Made by a program: the position numbers and the translations under genes. The notes under the pieces are model-generated. The model had not been told where the DNA came from. It saw nothing but the letters and a program-made list of their open reading frames with translations, and ran no database searches. From Proteles cristata cristata (Eukaryota; Chordata; Mammalia; Carnivora; Hyaenidae): a DNA stretch of 64,000 bases. Of this stretch, positions 54,001-59,807 are shown in pieces (position 1 is the stretch's first letter; the number at the start of each line of letters is the position of its first letter). Where the stretch lies: contig JAESUZ010002554.1 of assembly GCA_017311185.1 (NCBI GenBank), forward strand, positions 1,178,001-1,242,000, given 5' to 3'.

Positions 54001-57000
54001 TCCTCTCCACATATATACAGGAGCAGAGACTGGGATAAGACCAGGTCCATTACTAACAAACATGCTATGAAACCTTGGGTAAGTTACTTAATCACTCTTC
54101 AGAAAACCTCAGCTTCCTCATCAGCAAAGTGAGACTGAATATAGCTCAGTGTTTTATGAATTAAAACAAAACAACGTCTGTTCTGGGGGTGGGGTGAGGC
54201 TATCCAATACATAGCAGGTACAATTAGTACAAACTCTGTTCCCATTTCTCTTTTTACACACTTCCTTCCTAATCTGAGAGCTTCCCAAATGACACATAGG
54301 AACTAACATGAACCAGACAAGCCGTGCCCCTCTGTGAGCTCACTGTGTACTTCCCAACAGTAAGGGCAGTGATCTTTACTCTCAAATCATCCCAACAGAG
54401 CACTATAAAGCGGAACAAGAGAATGCTCCCAAGAATAGAGTATTTTTAACTCTCAAACATGACCAAAGCAACTGAGAAACTATTTTACTTTTTCTGGGGG
54501 GGAAATAGTTTTTGAAATTTAAAATAAATTATCAAGACCTAGCAACCAGATACAACTTCTGGTTCCAGATTGTATGCTGGACCAGAATTTTATTTTTCTT
54601 CTGCTATAGAGAATTATCTATGGAACAGCTATTAAATCTGAATGAAAATTATAGATCAGATGATAACATATATCAATACTATTCTTCAGAGCTTGGCCAC
54701 TGTACTGCAGTTATTTAAATGAATTATTTGTGTTTTTTTGGAATAATGATGTAATATTTAGTGGTGAAGGGGAATTATAACTGCAATTTACTCTCAAATG
54801 GTTCAGGAAAAAATGTCGATATGTTTTAGATCTCATATTGTGTGTGTGTATGTATGGAGAGAAAATGTTAACATCTGGGGAACCAGAGTAAATGCTATGT
54901 GTGAAAATTCTTTATGCTTGCAACATTTCCTAAGTCTGAAATGTTACGTGTGTGTATATATATGTATATATATATATAAATATGTTCTATATGTAAGTAT
55001 TGGCCAAATTAAACTATTTAAAACTATTTAGTTTTGATCCACTCTGTTTGTATCTGATTTGAAATCTCCCTGCTCAAATCATTCACTAGTCTTCTTTTAT
55101 AAAGTAATGCCTTAATGTAGCATTAATTGTCCTACAGATGAAAAAAATGAGTGGGCTTGAATTAGGACATAGGGACCTAAGTTTTACATTAGCATTGTGA
55201 GTCTTCCAAAGCCAAAGTCCATTTTGAAACAAATGGAATGATCCTCATCTTCTAGGATGCTTTAAACAATAAACTGCACAAGTTCAAAGCTGGCAATGGC
55301 TTCTACTGCTATCGCAACATCTAAACTCAAAGTAACATCTGTGGATTTTTCAGTAGGAGTCTATGGAAAAGCAGTCGGATATTCCTTCTGTTGATTCTAA
55401 TTAAATCATTTTCACAGCTCCACATTTCAGCCATTCCCCAGATGCCTACTAATGCTCTGAAGGTCTCAAGGAAAGCCAGAAAATAGCTGTGCCAGCATCA
55501 CATCAGACTAGCTTCTGTGGATGCTAAATGAATATTTTCTAAGAATTCTGGCTTTCCTTTGACACTGCTAACAAAAATCTATACTCCAACTTGCATCCCC
55601 AAGCAAAATAACCTCTCCCTAAAATACTTCAAGAAAACCAGGAGAACAAAGACTGCAATGTGTACAAATGAAATTTACCTTACTCCTGTACACATTGCCC
55701 TTGATGGTCACAACACACCTTTACATAAATTACCCTGTTTTCTCTTTACAATACTATTGTGAAGAGTTCCATGTTAAAGAGTAGGAAATCCAAGGCGCAA
55801 AAATCAAGGGACTGTCCCAAGGTTTCAGATATTGTATGTATCAAATTGAATATGTTTTCATATTTCCAGTGGGCGGGGGGTGGGGAGGGACATCAGTGAA
55901 TGGCATCCAGTCGTTTAGGGCAAAAATCTTAGTCTACTCCCTATTGCCCACCCTCATATCCAATTCAGCTCCTTCAGGATTAAGTCTAAACTCAGCTTAA
56001 AATATCACTTCATGATCTGGCCTTATATCCTGACACCTCTACATCTTTCAATATTTCAATTTTTTCTATGTTTCAATAGGAATAATTATGTTTTAACACT
56101 TATGAAATGTCTGAAGTGTCTACTTCTATGTCTTTGCACATGCTATAAGGTTCTTTCTGGAGCATCCTCATACCCATCTGATAATTACTAGGTGTCCTTC
56201 AAGATTCTGCTGAAGCTTTTCTAGGAAGTCTTTCCCAAATCCTACAGTCTCAAGTGAATATCTTACTTCAGGCTTTCACTGACCTTGAAGAGTCATCACA
56301 CTGTACCAAGTGATAGTTCCATACATTCCTCTAGATGAATGTTGTACAGCTGAATTTTCTGAAGAGTTAAGAATATTCTAGTATCTGTGCTGTCAAATAC
56401 AATAGCCACTAGTCATAGGTGGCAATTGAGTATTTGAATAATGGTTAGTTTAACTAAGGAACTGGATTTTTAAATTTAATTTTAATTACTTTAAATCCAA
56501 AAGTAAATGGTCACCTATGGCCTGTGGTTATGGTATTAGGCAGCACAGCTATGACAGACTGTCAACTCAAGGACAAAGACCATACTTCCTTGTCTCTGTA
56601 CTCCCGGTACCTACCACAGAACCTGGCACAGAGCAGGATTCAGGGTTTACTGAAAGAATAATTACATGTTTAAGTATCTATAAACACATCTTCTGTAACA
56701 TTGGGAAGTGATTCCACCCAACACTCCAACCATTCTGGATTTTCATATAAAATTTAGCAAACCCGGTCACATCTTGTAAAGTGTACCTCATTAACTATAA
56801 TGGGAAAAAAACACAAAAAACAAAAACTTCAGAGAATCATTCATTTCTACTCAGGGCACTTCAGCTTCACAATCACTCTTAAATGACTTCCAGATGACTT
56901 CTGAATAAATGGTTACACTGTTTATGAAATATTACAATAGTCATAGCAGCATCATTTTGGAATGTCAAAATCAACTACAGTGTTTTATAAAGAAAGAAAT

Positions 57001-59807
57001 GGGGTTTTTACCATGCTTTGACTAACATGGAAAATAATTCCTTTAAATGCATGAAGTATTCCCAGAGTATTAAAGACTACTCTGCAGTATTCTTTAAAAA
57101 TAACCATCGGCTCTCCTAACTGAATTCATTTTTGAAATCCCATCCAATATTTGGAGAAGATGTACTGGCTTGATTTGATGGGCTCCATCACTGCCAAAGC
57201 AGAGTATGGAGAGAATGTGACTACCTACAAAAAACTAGCAGTCAAATTCAGTTTGGTTCCAATGAAAAGTCTCAACTGACTGAATTCATAAGCTTGACAT
57301 TTGGGATTTTAAGAAATCCAAGATGTGAACTTCACAAAGCAGAGACTACAGGTTTGACTCCATATCCAGGCCCTCATTACAAAATCCCTCAGGTGGAACT
57401 GGCCATCTGAGGCATCAACAAAGATGGTCGGTACCCAATCGCCCCACCCAGAGCAAAGAGAAGCTCTCCATTACTATGTGGTGCATCACACATCACACAG
57501 TAGTTATACAATGGATGGACAACCATTTGCAAATGTCCTTTCACTGCATAATCACGCCTATAAAGGGACACTAATCCTAAAGTCTAAAACATTATAAACA
57601 AACATATTTATGTAATATATACAAATAGAAGAACAAACAGGTAAAGCGTCTCTTAAAAGCTTGAGCAAGGAGGCTTCAAATGCAGAGTTCACTACTTTTT
57701 AATTTAAAATCTTAACTAAAAATGAATAATTAGGGAGTTGGGTGGGCAAAATGGGTGAAGAGGGTCATAAAGTACCAACTTCCAGGAGTGCCTGAATAGC
57801 TCAGTCGGTTCAACGTCCAACTTCGGCTTAGGACATGATCTCACAGTTTGTGGGTTCGAGCCCCAATCAGGCTCTGTGCTGACAGTTCAGGGCTTGGAGC
57901 CTGTTTCAGATTTTGTGTGTCTCTCTCTCTCTCTGCCCCTCCCGTTCATGCTCTCTCTTAAAGATAAATAAAAACATTCAAAAACATTTTTAAAAACCTT
58001 CAATATTCTCGCTAAGTAAAAAAAAAAGTATCAACTTCCAATTATAAAATAAGTCATGGAGATTTAAGGTACAACACACTGACTATAGTTAATAATACTG
58101 TATTGCATATTTGAAAGTTGCTAAGAGAATACATCTTTAAAAAGTTCTCATCACAAGAAAAAAGTGTGTAGCTAATGGTGAATGTTAACTAGACTTATTA
58201 TGGTAATCATTTCATAATATACACAAATATTGAATCATTACATTGTATACCTGAAACTAATGTTATTAGTCAACTATATCTCAATAAAAAAATGAATAAC
58301 TATTACAAAATAATTAATGTTCACACTTAATTCTTTTTCTGAAAGATAACATTTAGTATTATATACTCCACTGCTTTTTTGTATACACTTTTAAAATAGT
58401 AAAATAAATCCGAGCTATTATTTACATAACATTTGCTCTGTTTCATGCATTGTCTTAAGCATTTAACATCTATTAATTCATTCTATCTTCACCAGAAGGG
58501 GAACAGTTGCTAGTTCTGTTCTAGCAGTCTGTACCTTAAAGTACCTTAAAGACAAAGAAACTGAACAGAGGGAGGTTAAATAACTTGACCCAGTTCACAA
58601 GCTTAAAAGTGGCAAATGATCTCTGTTCAATTTTTGCTGTGGGAACACTGTGTTCAGCTAAGTAGTGTGGGAAGAAAAATTTCTCCAAAACTTTATTAAA
58701 TCCTTAACTGCTACTTTAATGCTCTTGTCAGAAGCAAGGGAGCACACGTAACCTGCATGGCTTATATTTGATTCCTGTTCCTCATGTTGGGGGAGAGGCT
58801 GAGCTAGGATAGGAGACTTGGATCTAACTCTCAACAGCTGGCTGTAGGATACAGTCTGTAGTATTAATTTAGATTCCTTCGGGCTGTATCTCTTTGATGT
58901 TCTTGGTATCAAACTGTCCCCTTCTTACCTCCACATATTATATAATCCATTAGCCTGGCCATTAAAAACCTGTATTTAACTTGATTTAAATCTGATTTTA
59001 TTTTTTTTTACCTGGATTCCTAATATAATATATAGTTTCCATTTACTTTAAAATGTAATAGTGCCTATTTTTATCGTGAACTTTAAAAAAATGTCTGACA
59101 AGCAAAACGAAATGGAGGTTAAAACAGATGGAAAGAAATTTTCCACAATGTCAACTGTTAAACTTGAAACGTGAGCTGCAGCTGACAAGTCCAGAAACAT
59201 TCTTACAGGTGCTCTAAGAGACTAGGATGATGTTCCATGCCTTCACCCACTCCCCAAAGGTCATGTGTATATGTCCAAGGGAACCCACACTCAGTTCTCT
59301 GCTCACCTACAATAATATTGCCTCCTGCATCGTGACCCTAAAATACCTTGTATTATTTTTTATGGTTGTGTTACCCACACAGCAACTCCTCTGGCAACAA
59401 TGTGTAATTACCCTAGCCTTGTTATCTCAGGATCACACTGTAATTAACTTGTGTCACTGTACCATTCGTGGTTATAATAATTGCAGCAAAAAATTCCTAT
59501 GAAAGTAACATTTTTAGTTCTGGCTTTCAAAAATAACTTCAGCAATTACACTGTTTTAAAAAAATCAAGTTTGTTTCCCTGAAAACAACATGATTTCCTC
59601 TGCACACAAGGCTCACTGAAACTGAGCTATCTGAATGTTCCCTAAGAAACATTAGACTATCTCTTTGTAAGAGCTTCCAAAGAGAATGGGGAAACAAAAA
59701 CACAAATAAAACATATTTCTCAAAATATTACTTACAGCTCCTCTAGAAAAGGAAAGTTCTTAAATGCATCTTCTGGTAATTGAGTAATGTTGTTCATACT
59801 GATATCC
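13602..59807 (-). CDS. LGR4: LGR4, exons 2-18 (gene-level entry, 5' partial)
   Basis: Leucine-rich-repeat G-protein-coupled receptor 4, a plasma-membrane receptor for R-spondins that raises Wnt signalling by relieving RNF43/ZNRF3-driven Frizzled turnover (family knowledge). Seventeen exons were placed by translation and splice sites. In order they encode LRRs from residue 63, a cysteine-containing hinge (about 461-527), and a rhodopsin-like seven-helix domain with a cytoplasmic tail (about 528-951). Lengths sum to 2671 nt: one base completing codon 62, 889 codons and a stop, giving 951 residues with a human-length exon 1. All frames join cleanly. Sixteen introns are fully inside the window; fifteen are GT-AG and intron 16 reads GC-AG. 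Exon 1 lies beyond 64000. LGR5 and LGR6 are the paralogues; the C-terminal NLPRVKD and overall match identify LGR4. Confidence 0.97.
15078..15270 (+). mobile_element. Felid CAN-SINE, plus strand
   Basis: Head 'agggtgccaggatggctcag', body, short CT tract and A-rich tail. Confidence 0.88.
15430..15630 (+). mobile_element. MIR-like fossil
   Basis: MIR-like sequence in order: 'cataacttgctg', 'aacttaaacctct', 'tctcacttgtgga', and an end resembling 'tacatagttgggcttcaata'. Confidence 0.5.
15637..15842 (-). mobile_element. Felid CAN-SINE, minus strand
   Basis: T-rich tail with TTTG units, (GA)n tract, body and 'gagccagccaggcacccc' at the head. Probable target duplication TAG(A/G)TCCTTTT. Confidence 0.9.
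17225..17454 (+). mobile_element. Felid CAN-SINE, plus strand
   Basis: Perfect 16-bp target duplication AAATCAATATTCAGAT at 17209-17224 and 17455-17470. Expanded CT tract. Confidence 0.95.
18040..18123 (-). CDS. LGR4: LGR4 exon 17: hinge
   Basis: 84 nt, residues 499-527 including two split glycines. Acceptor TATTCAG at the 5' side and donor ACAG|GTATG. The peptide [15 protein letters not shown] and IIHCTPST corresponds to the fast-evolving, serine/threonine-rich hinge between the LRRs and helix 1. It differs from remembered human LGR4 at several positions but keeps the cysteine of HCTPST. Confidence 0.93.
18376..18491 (-). CDS. LGR4: LGR4 exon 16: hinge with LRR C-cap cysteines
   Basis: 116 nt, residues 461-498 plus the first base of codon 499. 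Acceptor TTTTTTCCAG. The peptide contains [16 protein letters not shown], the cysteine signature of the LGR C-cap and hinge. The length is not a multiple of three, unlike the exons upstream. The donor reads AAAG|GCGAGT, a GC rather than GT donor. The nearby GT two bases further on would shift frame and read a stop early in exon 17, so GC is required for the known protein. Confidence 0.94.
18492..19328 (-). other. LGR4: LGR4 intron 15
   Basis: GT-AG, 837 bp. A MIR-like fragment lies at about 18590-18690; nothing else recognised. Confidence 0.9.
18590..18690 (+). mobile_element. MIR-like fossil
   Basis: Contains 'tctgggtctcagtttcctca' then 'tctgtgaaa', the conserved MIR core end. Confidence 0.6.
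19329..19454 (-). CDS. LGR4: LGR4 exon 15: last LRR
   Basis: 126 nt, residues 419-460. Acceptor ATTTTAG, donor CTCAG|GTGCG. The peptide begins [18 protein letters not shown] and ends AAKDFVNLR, matching the final LRR and cap of LGR4. The length is divisible by three and the phase matches the preceding LRR exons. Confidence 0.95.
19756..19827 (-). CDS. LGR4: LGR4 exon 14: one LRR
   Basis: 72 nt, residues 395-418 ([19 protein letters not shown] then SITNL). Acceptor TTGCAG, donor ACTT|GTAAGT. One 24-residue LRR per exon. Confidence 0.95.
19828..21476 (-). other. LGR4: LGR4 intron 13
   Basis: GT-AG, about 1.65 kb. Contains a hAT-type DNA transposon fossil (20967-21188). The rest is unremarkable. 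Confidence 0.9.
20967..21188 (-). mobile_element. hAT-type DNA transposon fossil
   Basis: Imperfect terminal inverted repeats: 'gtaagggtctgcaaattttt' at the left and 'agtttgcttaccccctgc' at the right. Interior phrases 'tcaactctgcc', 'ctgtgtcccaacaaaactta' and 'ggacctggcccccaggctac' are those of a common mammalian nonautonomous hAT-Charlie repeat; subfamily not assigned. Confidence 0.75.
21477..21548 (-). CDS. LGR4: LGR4 exon 13: one LRR
   Basis: 72 nt, residues 371-394 ([18 protein letters not shown] then ISLRIL). The acceptor is a very long T tract (the A run at 21551 onward on the plus strand, interrupted by one G) ending TTTAG; donor TTCT|GTAAGT. Confidence 0.95.
21549..22271 (-). other. 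LGR4: LGR4 intron 12
   Basis: GT-AG, 723 bp, with a long A run beside the exon 13 acceptor and nothing else recognised. Confidence 0.9.
21551..21587. repeat. A-rich simple sequence
   Basis: A run interrupted by G, directly beside LGR4 exon 13, forming its long polypyrimidine tract on the minus strand. Confidence 0.85.
22272..22337 (-). CDS. LGR4: LGR4 exon 12: one short LRR
   Basis: 66 nt, residues 349-370 ([16 protein letters not shown] then HALEEI): a 22-residue repeat. Acceptor TTTTAAG, donor GAAAT|GTAAGT. Confidence 0.95.
22338..23642 (-). other. LGR4: LGR4 intron 11
   Basis: GT-AG, about 1.3 kb. One SINE (22590-22809) with a 19-bp perfect target duplication. Confidence 0.9.
22590..22809 (+). 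mobile_element. Felid CAN-SINE, plus strand
   Basis: Perfect 19-bp target duplication TTTAAAATAAAACTATTAA at 22571-22589 and 22810-22828. Confidence 0.95.
23643..23714 (-). CDS. LGR4: LGR4 exon 11: one LRR
   Basis: 72 nt, residues 325-348 ([15 protein letters not shown] then QEQKMLRTL). Acceptor CCACAG, donor ACTTT|GTAAGT. PN in remembered human LGR4 is SS here. Confidence 0.94.
23715..25208 (-). other. LGR4: LGR4 intron 10
   Basis: GT-AG, about 1.5 kb. Pyrimidine-rich L2-like words at about 24100-24430; otherwise no recognisable feature. Confidence 0.88.
25209..25277 (-). CDS. LGR4: LGR4 exon 10: one LRR
   Basis: 69 nt, residues 302-324 ([16 protein letters not shown] then AIHLESL), with an NLT glycosylation sequon. 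Acceptor CTGAAG, donor GTCT|GTAAGT. Confidence 0.94.
25278..25618 (-). other. LGR4: LGR4 intron 9
   Basis: GT-AG, 341 bp, nothing recognisable apart from a short G run near 25503-25515. Confidence 0.9.
25619..25690 (-). CDS. LGR4: LGR4 exon 9: one LRR
   Basis: 72 nt, residues 278-301 ([18 protein letters not shown] then SELHSL), with an NLS glycosylation sequon. Acceptor TTTACAG, donor CCTT|GTAAGT. Confidence 0.95.
25877..25948 (-). CDS. LGR4: LGR4 exon 8: one LRR
   Basis: 72 nt, residues 254-277 ([17 protein letters not shown] then NPLLRTI). Acceptor TTTTTAG, donor CCAT|GTAAGT. The first full codon is TTA (Leu), where I remember Gly in human LGR4 (ELGFHSN). Confidence 0.94.
25949..26690 (-). 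other. LGR4: LGR4 intron 7
   Basis: GT-AG, 742 bp. No recent repeat seen; faint L2-like sequence only. Confidence 0.88.
26691..26759 (-). CDS. LGR4: LGR4 exon 7: one LRR
   Basis: 69 nt, residues 231-253 ([17 protein letters not shown] then PSLKEL). Acceptor TTTCTAG, donor AGCT|GTGAGT. Confidence 0.95.
26760..28500 (-). other. LGR4: LGR4 intron 6
   Basis: GT-AG, about 1.74 kb, free of felid SINEs. No recognisable feature. Confidence 0.9.
28501..28572 (-). CDS. LGR4: LGR4 exon 6: one LRR
   Basis: 72 nt, residues 207-230 ([18 protein letters not shown] then DNLETL). Acceptor TTCCATAG, donor CCTT|GTAAGT. RSLSQ in remembered human LGR4 is KNLGQ here. Confidence 0.95.
28925..29129 (-). mobile_element. 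Felid CAN-SINE, minus strand (array member 1)
   Basis: Target duplication TATTATAAAATTTTTT at 28909-28924 and 29130-29145. T-rich tail at left, head at right. Confidence 0.93.
29146..29345 (-). mobile_element. Felid CAN-SINE, minus strand (array member 2)
   Basis: Directly follows the duplication of array member 1; (GA)n tract, body and 'gagccacccagacgcccc'. Confidence 0.9.
29346..29540 (-). mobile_element. Felid CAN-SINE, minus strand (array member 3)
   Basis: T-rich tail to head 'gccacccaggtgccc'. The 17-bp sequence just after it (29541-29557) repeats 28894-28910 with two differences and so brackets the whole array. Confidence 0.9.
29980..30195 (-). CDS. LGR4: LGR4 exon 5: three fused LRRs
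   Basis: 216 nt, exactly three 72-nt LRR modules in one exon, residues 135-206. The repeats start [30 protein letters not shown] and [15 protein letters not shown]. Acceptor TCTGTTAG, donor TACT|GTAAGT. Contains the sequon NLS at about N199. By position along the LRR solenoid it probably contributes to the concave R-spondin-binding face (inference). Confidence 0.96.
30797..31121. mobile_element. CAN-SINE split by a local inversion
   Basis: SINE head in minus orientation at 30797-30842; SINE body and tail in plus orientation from about 31004 to 31121. The 17-bp target sequence occurs as perfect inverted copies at 30844-30860 and 31122-31138, as expected if the first half of a plus-strand SINE and its 5' flank had flipped. 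Confidence 0.82.
31673..31893 (+). mobile_element. Felid CAN-SINE, plus strand (outer of two)
   Basis: Head 'ggcatctgggtggttcgg', full body and A-rich tail. The target sequence AAGAAACAAACATTTT at 31657-31672 recurs only after the next SINE, at 32110-32125. Confidence 0.9.
31894..32109 (+). mobile_element. Felid CAN-SINE, plus strand (inserted in the tail of its neighbour)
   Basis: Intact head 'ggggcgcctgggtggcttag'. It sits in the A-rich tail of the preceding SINE; the AAATTAAAAAAAG motif is present on both sides. Confidence 0.92.
32253..32279. repeat. (CT)n(AC)n microsatellite
   Basis: Short compound CT then CA repeat. Confidence 0.85.
32554..32757 (+). mobile_element. Felid CAN-SINE, plus strand
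   Basis: Head 'ggggaacctgggtggctcag', body, CT tract and A tail. Confidence 0.92.
32889..33113 (-). mobile_element. L1 3' end fragment, minus strand
   Basis: Begins with a T run (the antisense A tail), then carnivore L1 3' sequence with 'acacccagtgctcatccgaa' and 'ttctctgtatttaagagttt'. Part of it is the antisense of the L1 fragment at 61235-61885. Confidence 0.78.
33602..33812 (+). mobile_element. Degraded CAN-SINE, plus strand
   Basis: Body 'gagccccacaatgtgctcc' then 'gggcatggaacctggttaag', a greatly expanded CT tract, and an A-rich tail. The head is weak. Confidence 0.75.
33691..33742. repeat. (TC)n microsatellite
   Basis: About 25 CT units, expanded from the CT tract of the enclosing SINE. 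Confidence 0.95.
35150..35215 (+). mobile_element. L2-like 3' end fragment
   Basis: Contains 'agtgcctggcacataacagg' then 'cactcagtaaatatttgttg', the common L2 3' end. Confidence 0.6.
37600..37735 (-). mobile_element. MIR-like fossil
   Basis: Reverse-oriented MIR words: 'aagtaacttacacaac', 'agctaataagtggcaaagtg'. Confidence 0.5.
38786..38857 (-). CDS. LGR4: LGR4 exon 4: one LRR
   Basis: 72 nt, residues 111-134 ([18 protein letters not shown] then SALQSL). Acceptor CCTTCCAG, donor TCTTT|GTAAGT. Confidence 0.96.
38858..40129 (-). other. LGR4: LGR4 intron 3
   Basis: GT-AG, about 1.27 kb. A MIR-like fragment at about 39530-39665; nothing else recognised. Confidence 0.9.
39530..39665 (-). mobile_element. 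MIR-like fossil
   Basis: Contains 'gtgacttgcagagggctact' then 'agtggcagaaatggggctgg', reverse-oriented MIR sequence. Confidence 0.5.
40130..40201 (-). CDS. LGR4: LGR4 exon 3: one LRR
   Basis: 72 nt, residues 87-110 ([18 protein letters not shown] then KELKVL). Acceptor CCCCTAG, donor GTTCT|GTAAGT. The first residue is Arg, where I remember Gln in human. Confidence 0.95.
40761..40814. repeat. (GT)n microsatellite
   Basis: More than 20 GT units with a few interruptions, after GGTA repeats, about 560 bp from LGR4 exon 3. Confidence 0.95.
41257..41446 (-). mobile_element. Felid CAN-SINE, minus strand
   Basis: T-rich tail, (GA)-rich tract, body and 'gagccaccgaggtgcccc'. Confidence 0.9.
41737..41959 (-). 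mobile_element. Felid CAN-SINE, minus strand
   Basis: T-rich tail, GA tract with a G run (41811-41820), body and 'gagtcacccaggcacccc'. Confidence 0.87.
42932..43143 (+). mobile_element. Felid CAN-SINE, plus strand (arm of an inverted pair)
   Basis: Head 'ggggcacctgggtggcttag' to an A tail that abuts the tail of an antisense SINE. Confidence 0.92.
43144..43346 (-). mobile_element. Felid CAN-SINE, minus strand (arm of an inverted pair)
   Basis: T-rich tail to head 'gagccacccagcc'. The sequence beyond it ('aaaggtcacatttta') resembles the flank before the plus-strand partner ('aaaggtaacattta'), a target duplication around the pair. Confidence 0.9.
43490..43565 (+). mobile_element. Older CAN-SINE fragment, plus strand
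   Basis: 'tcaagccccatgttgggtgt' followed by 'agagattcttaaaaataaaa': the end of the short older SINE form. Confidence 0.7.
43566..43765 (+). mobile_element. Felid CAN-SINE, plus strand, head-truncated
   Basis: Starts at 'tcagttaagtatccga', lacking the first part of the head, then body, CT tract and A-rich tail. Confidence 0.85.
44575..44720 (-). mobile_element. MIR-like fossil
   Basis: Reverse-oriented MIR sequence: 'taagtcacacagatgcgaag' then 'tggaagagccagcattccaa'. Confidence 0.5.
45226..45493. repeat. Tandem duplication, 135-bp unit
   Basis: Copy 1 at 45226-45360 and copy 2 at 45361-45493 are nearly identical; they differ only in the internal ACAC stretch (2-bp length change and one substitution). 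The unit starts AGAAAACCTTTTTAATTTGC. Confidence 0.95.
45640..46290 (+). mobile_element. L2-like LINE fossil
   Basis: L2-like phrases such as 'acttcctttgcctgaaatac' and an end with 'agggcagggaccaagtcata' then 'acaacaggtatttgttg'. Boundaries are approximate. Confidence 0.55.
47958..48141 (+). mobile_element. Felid CAN-SINE, plus strand
   Basis: Head 'tggcgcctgggtggctcag', shortened body, CT tract, AAAC-rich tail. Target duplication GAGCTGGGCAAG / GAGCTTGGACAAG. Confidence 0.9.
49308..49517 (-). mobile_element. Felid CAN-SINE, minus strand
   Basis: T-rich tail, body and a degraded head 'ggagatacccaagcacc'. Confidence 0.88.
49991..50217 (-). mobile_element. Felid CAN-SINE, minus strand
   Basis: Perfect 15-bp target duplication ATTTTTTATTGGTTT at 49976-49990 and 50218-50232; contains an uninterrupted (GA)n run. 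Confidence 0.95.
51014..51041. repeat. (GT)n microsatellite
   Basis: About 14 uninterrupted GT units. Confidence 0.95.
51256..51472 (+). mobile_element. Felid CAN-SINE, plus strand
   Basis: Head 'ggggtgcctgggtggctcag', a divergent body and an A-rich tail. Confidence 0.9.
52790..53960 (+). mobile_element. L2-like LINE fossil
   Basis: Long pyrimidine-rich stretch with L2 3' phrases in order: 'aaaagactcccaaatatata', 'aaacacttcaacagtcactc', 'gaaactccttgttagtcttc', 'ctcaacactacaaccaaacc'. Confidence 0.6.
54020..54145 (+). mobile_element. MIR fossil
   Basis: Core 'aaaccttgggtaagttactt' followed by 'aacctcagcttcctcatcag', a good MIR match. Confidence 0.7.
54948..54982. repeat. (TG)(TA)n simple repeat
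   Basis: Alternating GTGTGTATATATATG and TATATATATATA stretch. Confidence 0.85.
55930..56270 (+). mobile_element. L2-like LINE fossil
   Basis: L2 phrases: 'aggattaagtctaaactcag', 'catgatctggccttatatcc', 'tctttgcacatgctataagg', 'tgtccttcaagattctgctg'. Confidence 0.65.
56385..56548. mobile_element. hAT-type DNA transposon fossil with terminal inverted repeats
   Basis: Left end 'ctgtgctgtcaaatacaata' pairs with the right end 'tatggtattaggcagcacag'. The interior is AT-rich with 'aactaaggaactggattttt'. A 164-bp nonautonomous element of a common mammalian MER type; subfamily not assigned. Confidence 0.78.
57785..58023 (+). mobile_element. Felid CAN-SINE, plus strand
   Basis: Head 'ggagtgcctgaatagctcag', full body, long A-rich tail. 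Target duplication AAAGTACCAACTTCC before it and AAAGTATCAACTTCC in its tail-side flank. Confidence 0.92.
58046..58295 (+). mobile_element. L1 3' end fragment (older L1M type), plus strand
   Basis: Conserved L1 3' UTR phrases in order: 'gactatagttaataatactg', 'aagttctcatcacaagaaaa', 'ggtgaatgttaactagactt', 'caactatatctcaataaaaa'. Confidence 0.82.
58490..58635 (-). mobile_element. MIR-like fossil
   Basis: Reverse-oriented MIR sequence: 'gaaactgaacagagggaggt' then 'taacttgacccagttcacaa'. An internal 10-bp word 'taccttaaag' is doubled at about 58531-58550. Confidence 0.55.
59736..59807 (-). CDS. LGR4: LGR4 exon 2: one LRR
   Basis: 72 nt, residues 63-86 ([18 protein letters not shown] then PFLEEL), with sequon NIT at about N68. 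Acceptor TTTTCCAG, donor AGCT|GTAAGT. This is the most 5' LGR4 exon in the window. Confidence 0.96.

Larger units (their letters stand above)
40202..59735 (-). other. LGR4: LGR4 intron 2
   Basis: GT-AG, about 19.5 kb, the largest complete intron here. It carries eleven SINEs or SINE fragments, two GT microsatellites, a 135-bp tandem duplication (45226-45493), L2 blocks (45640-46290, 52790-53960, 55930-56270), MIR fragments, a hAT fossil (56385-56548) and an L1 tail (58046-58295). The stretch 46300-47950 shows no recognisable gene or recent repeat. The blocks 50280-51060 and 52190-52620 look like old interspersed repeats of unassigned family. Confidence 0.9.
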
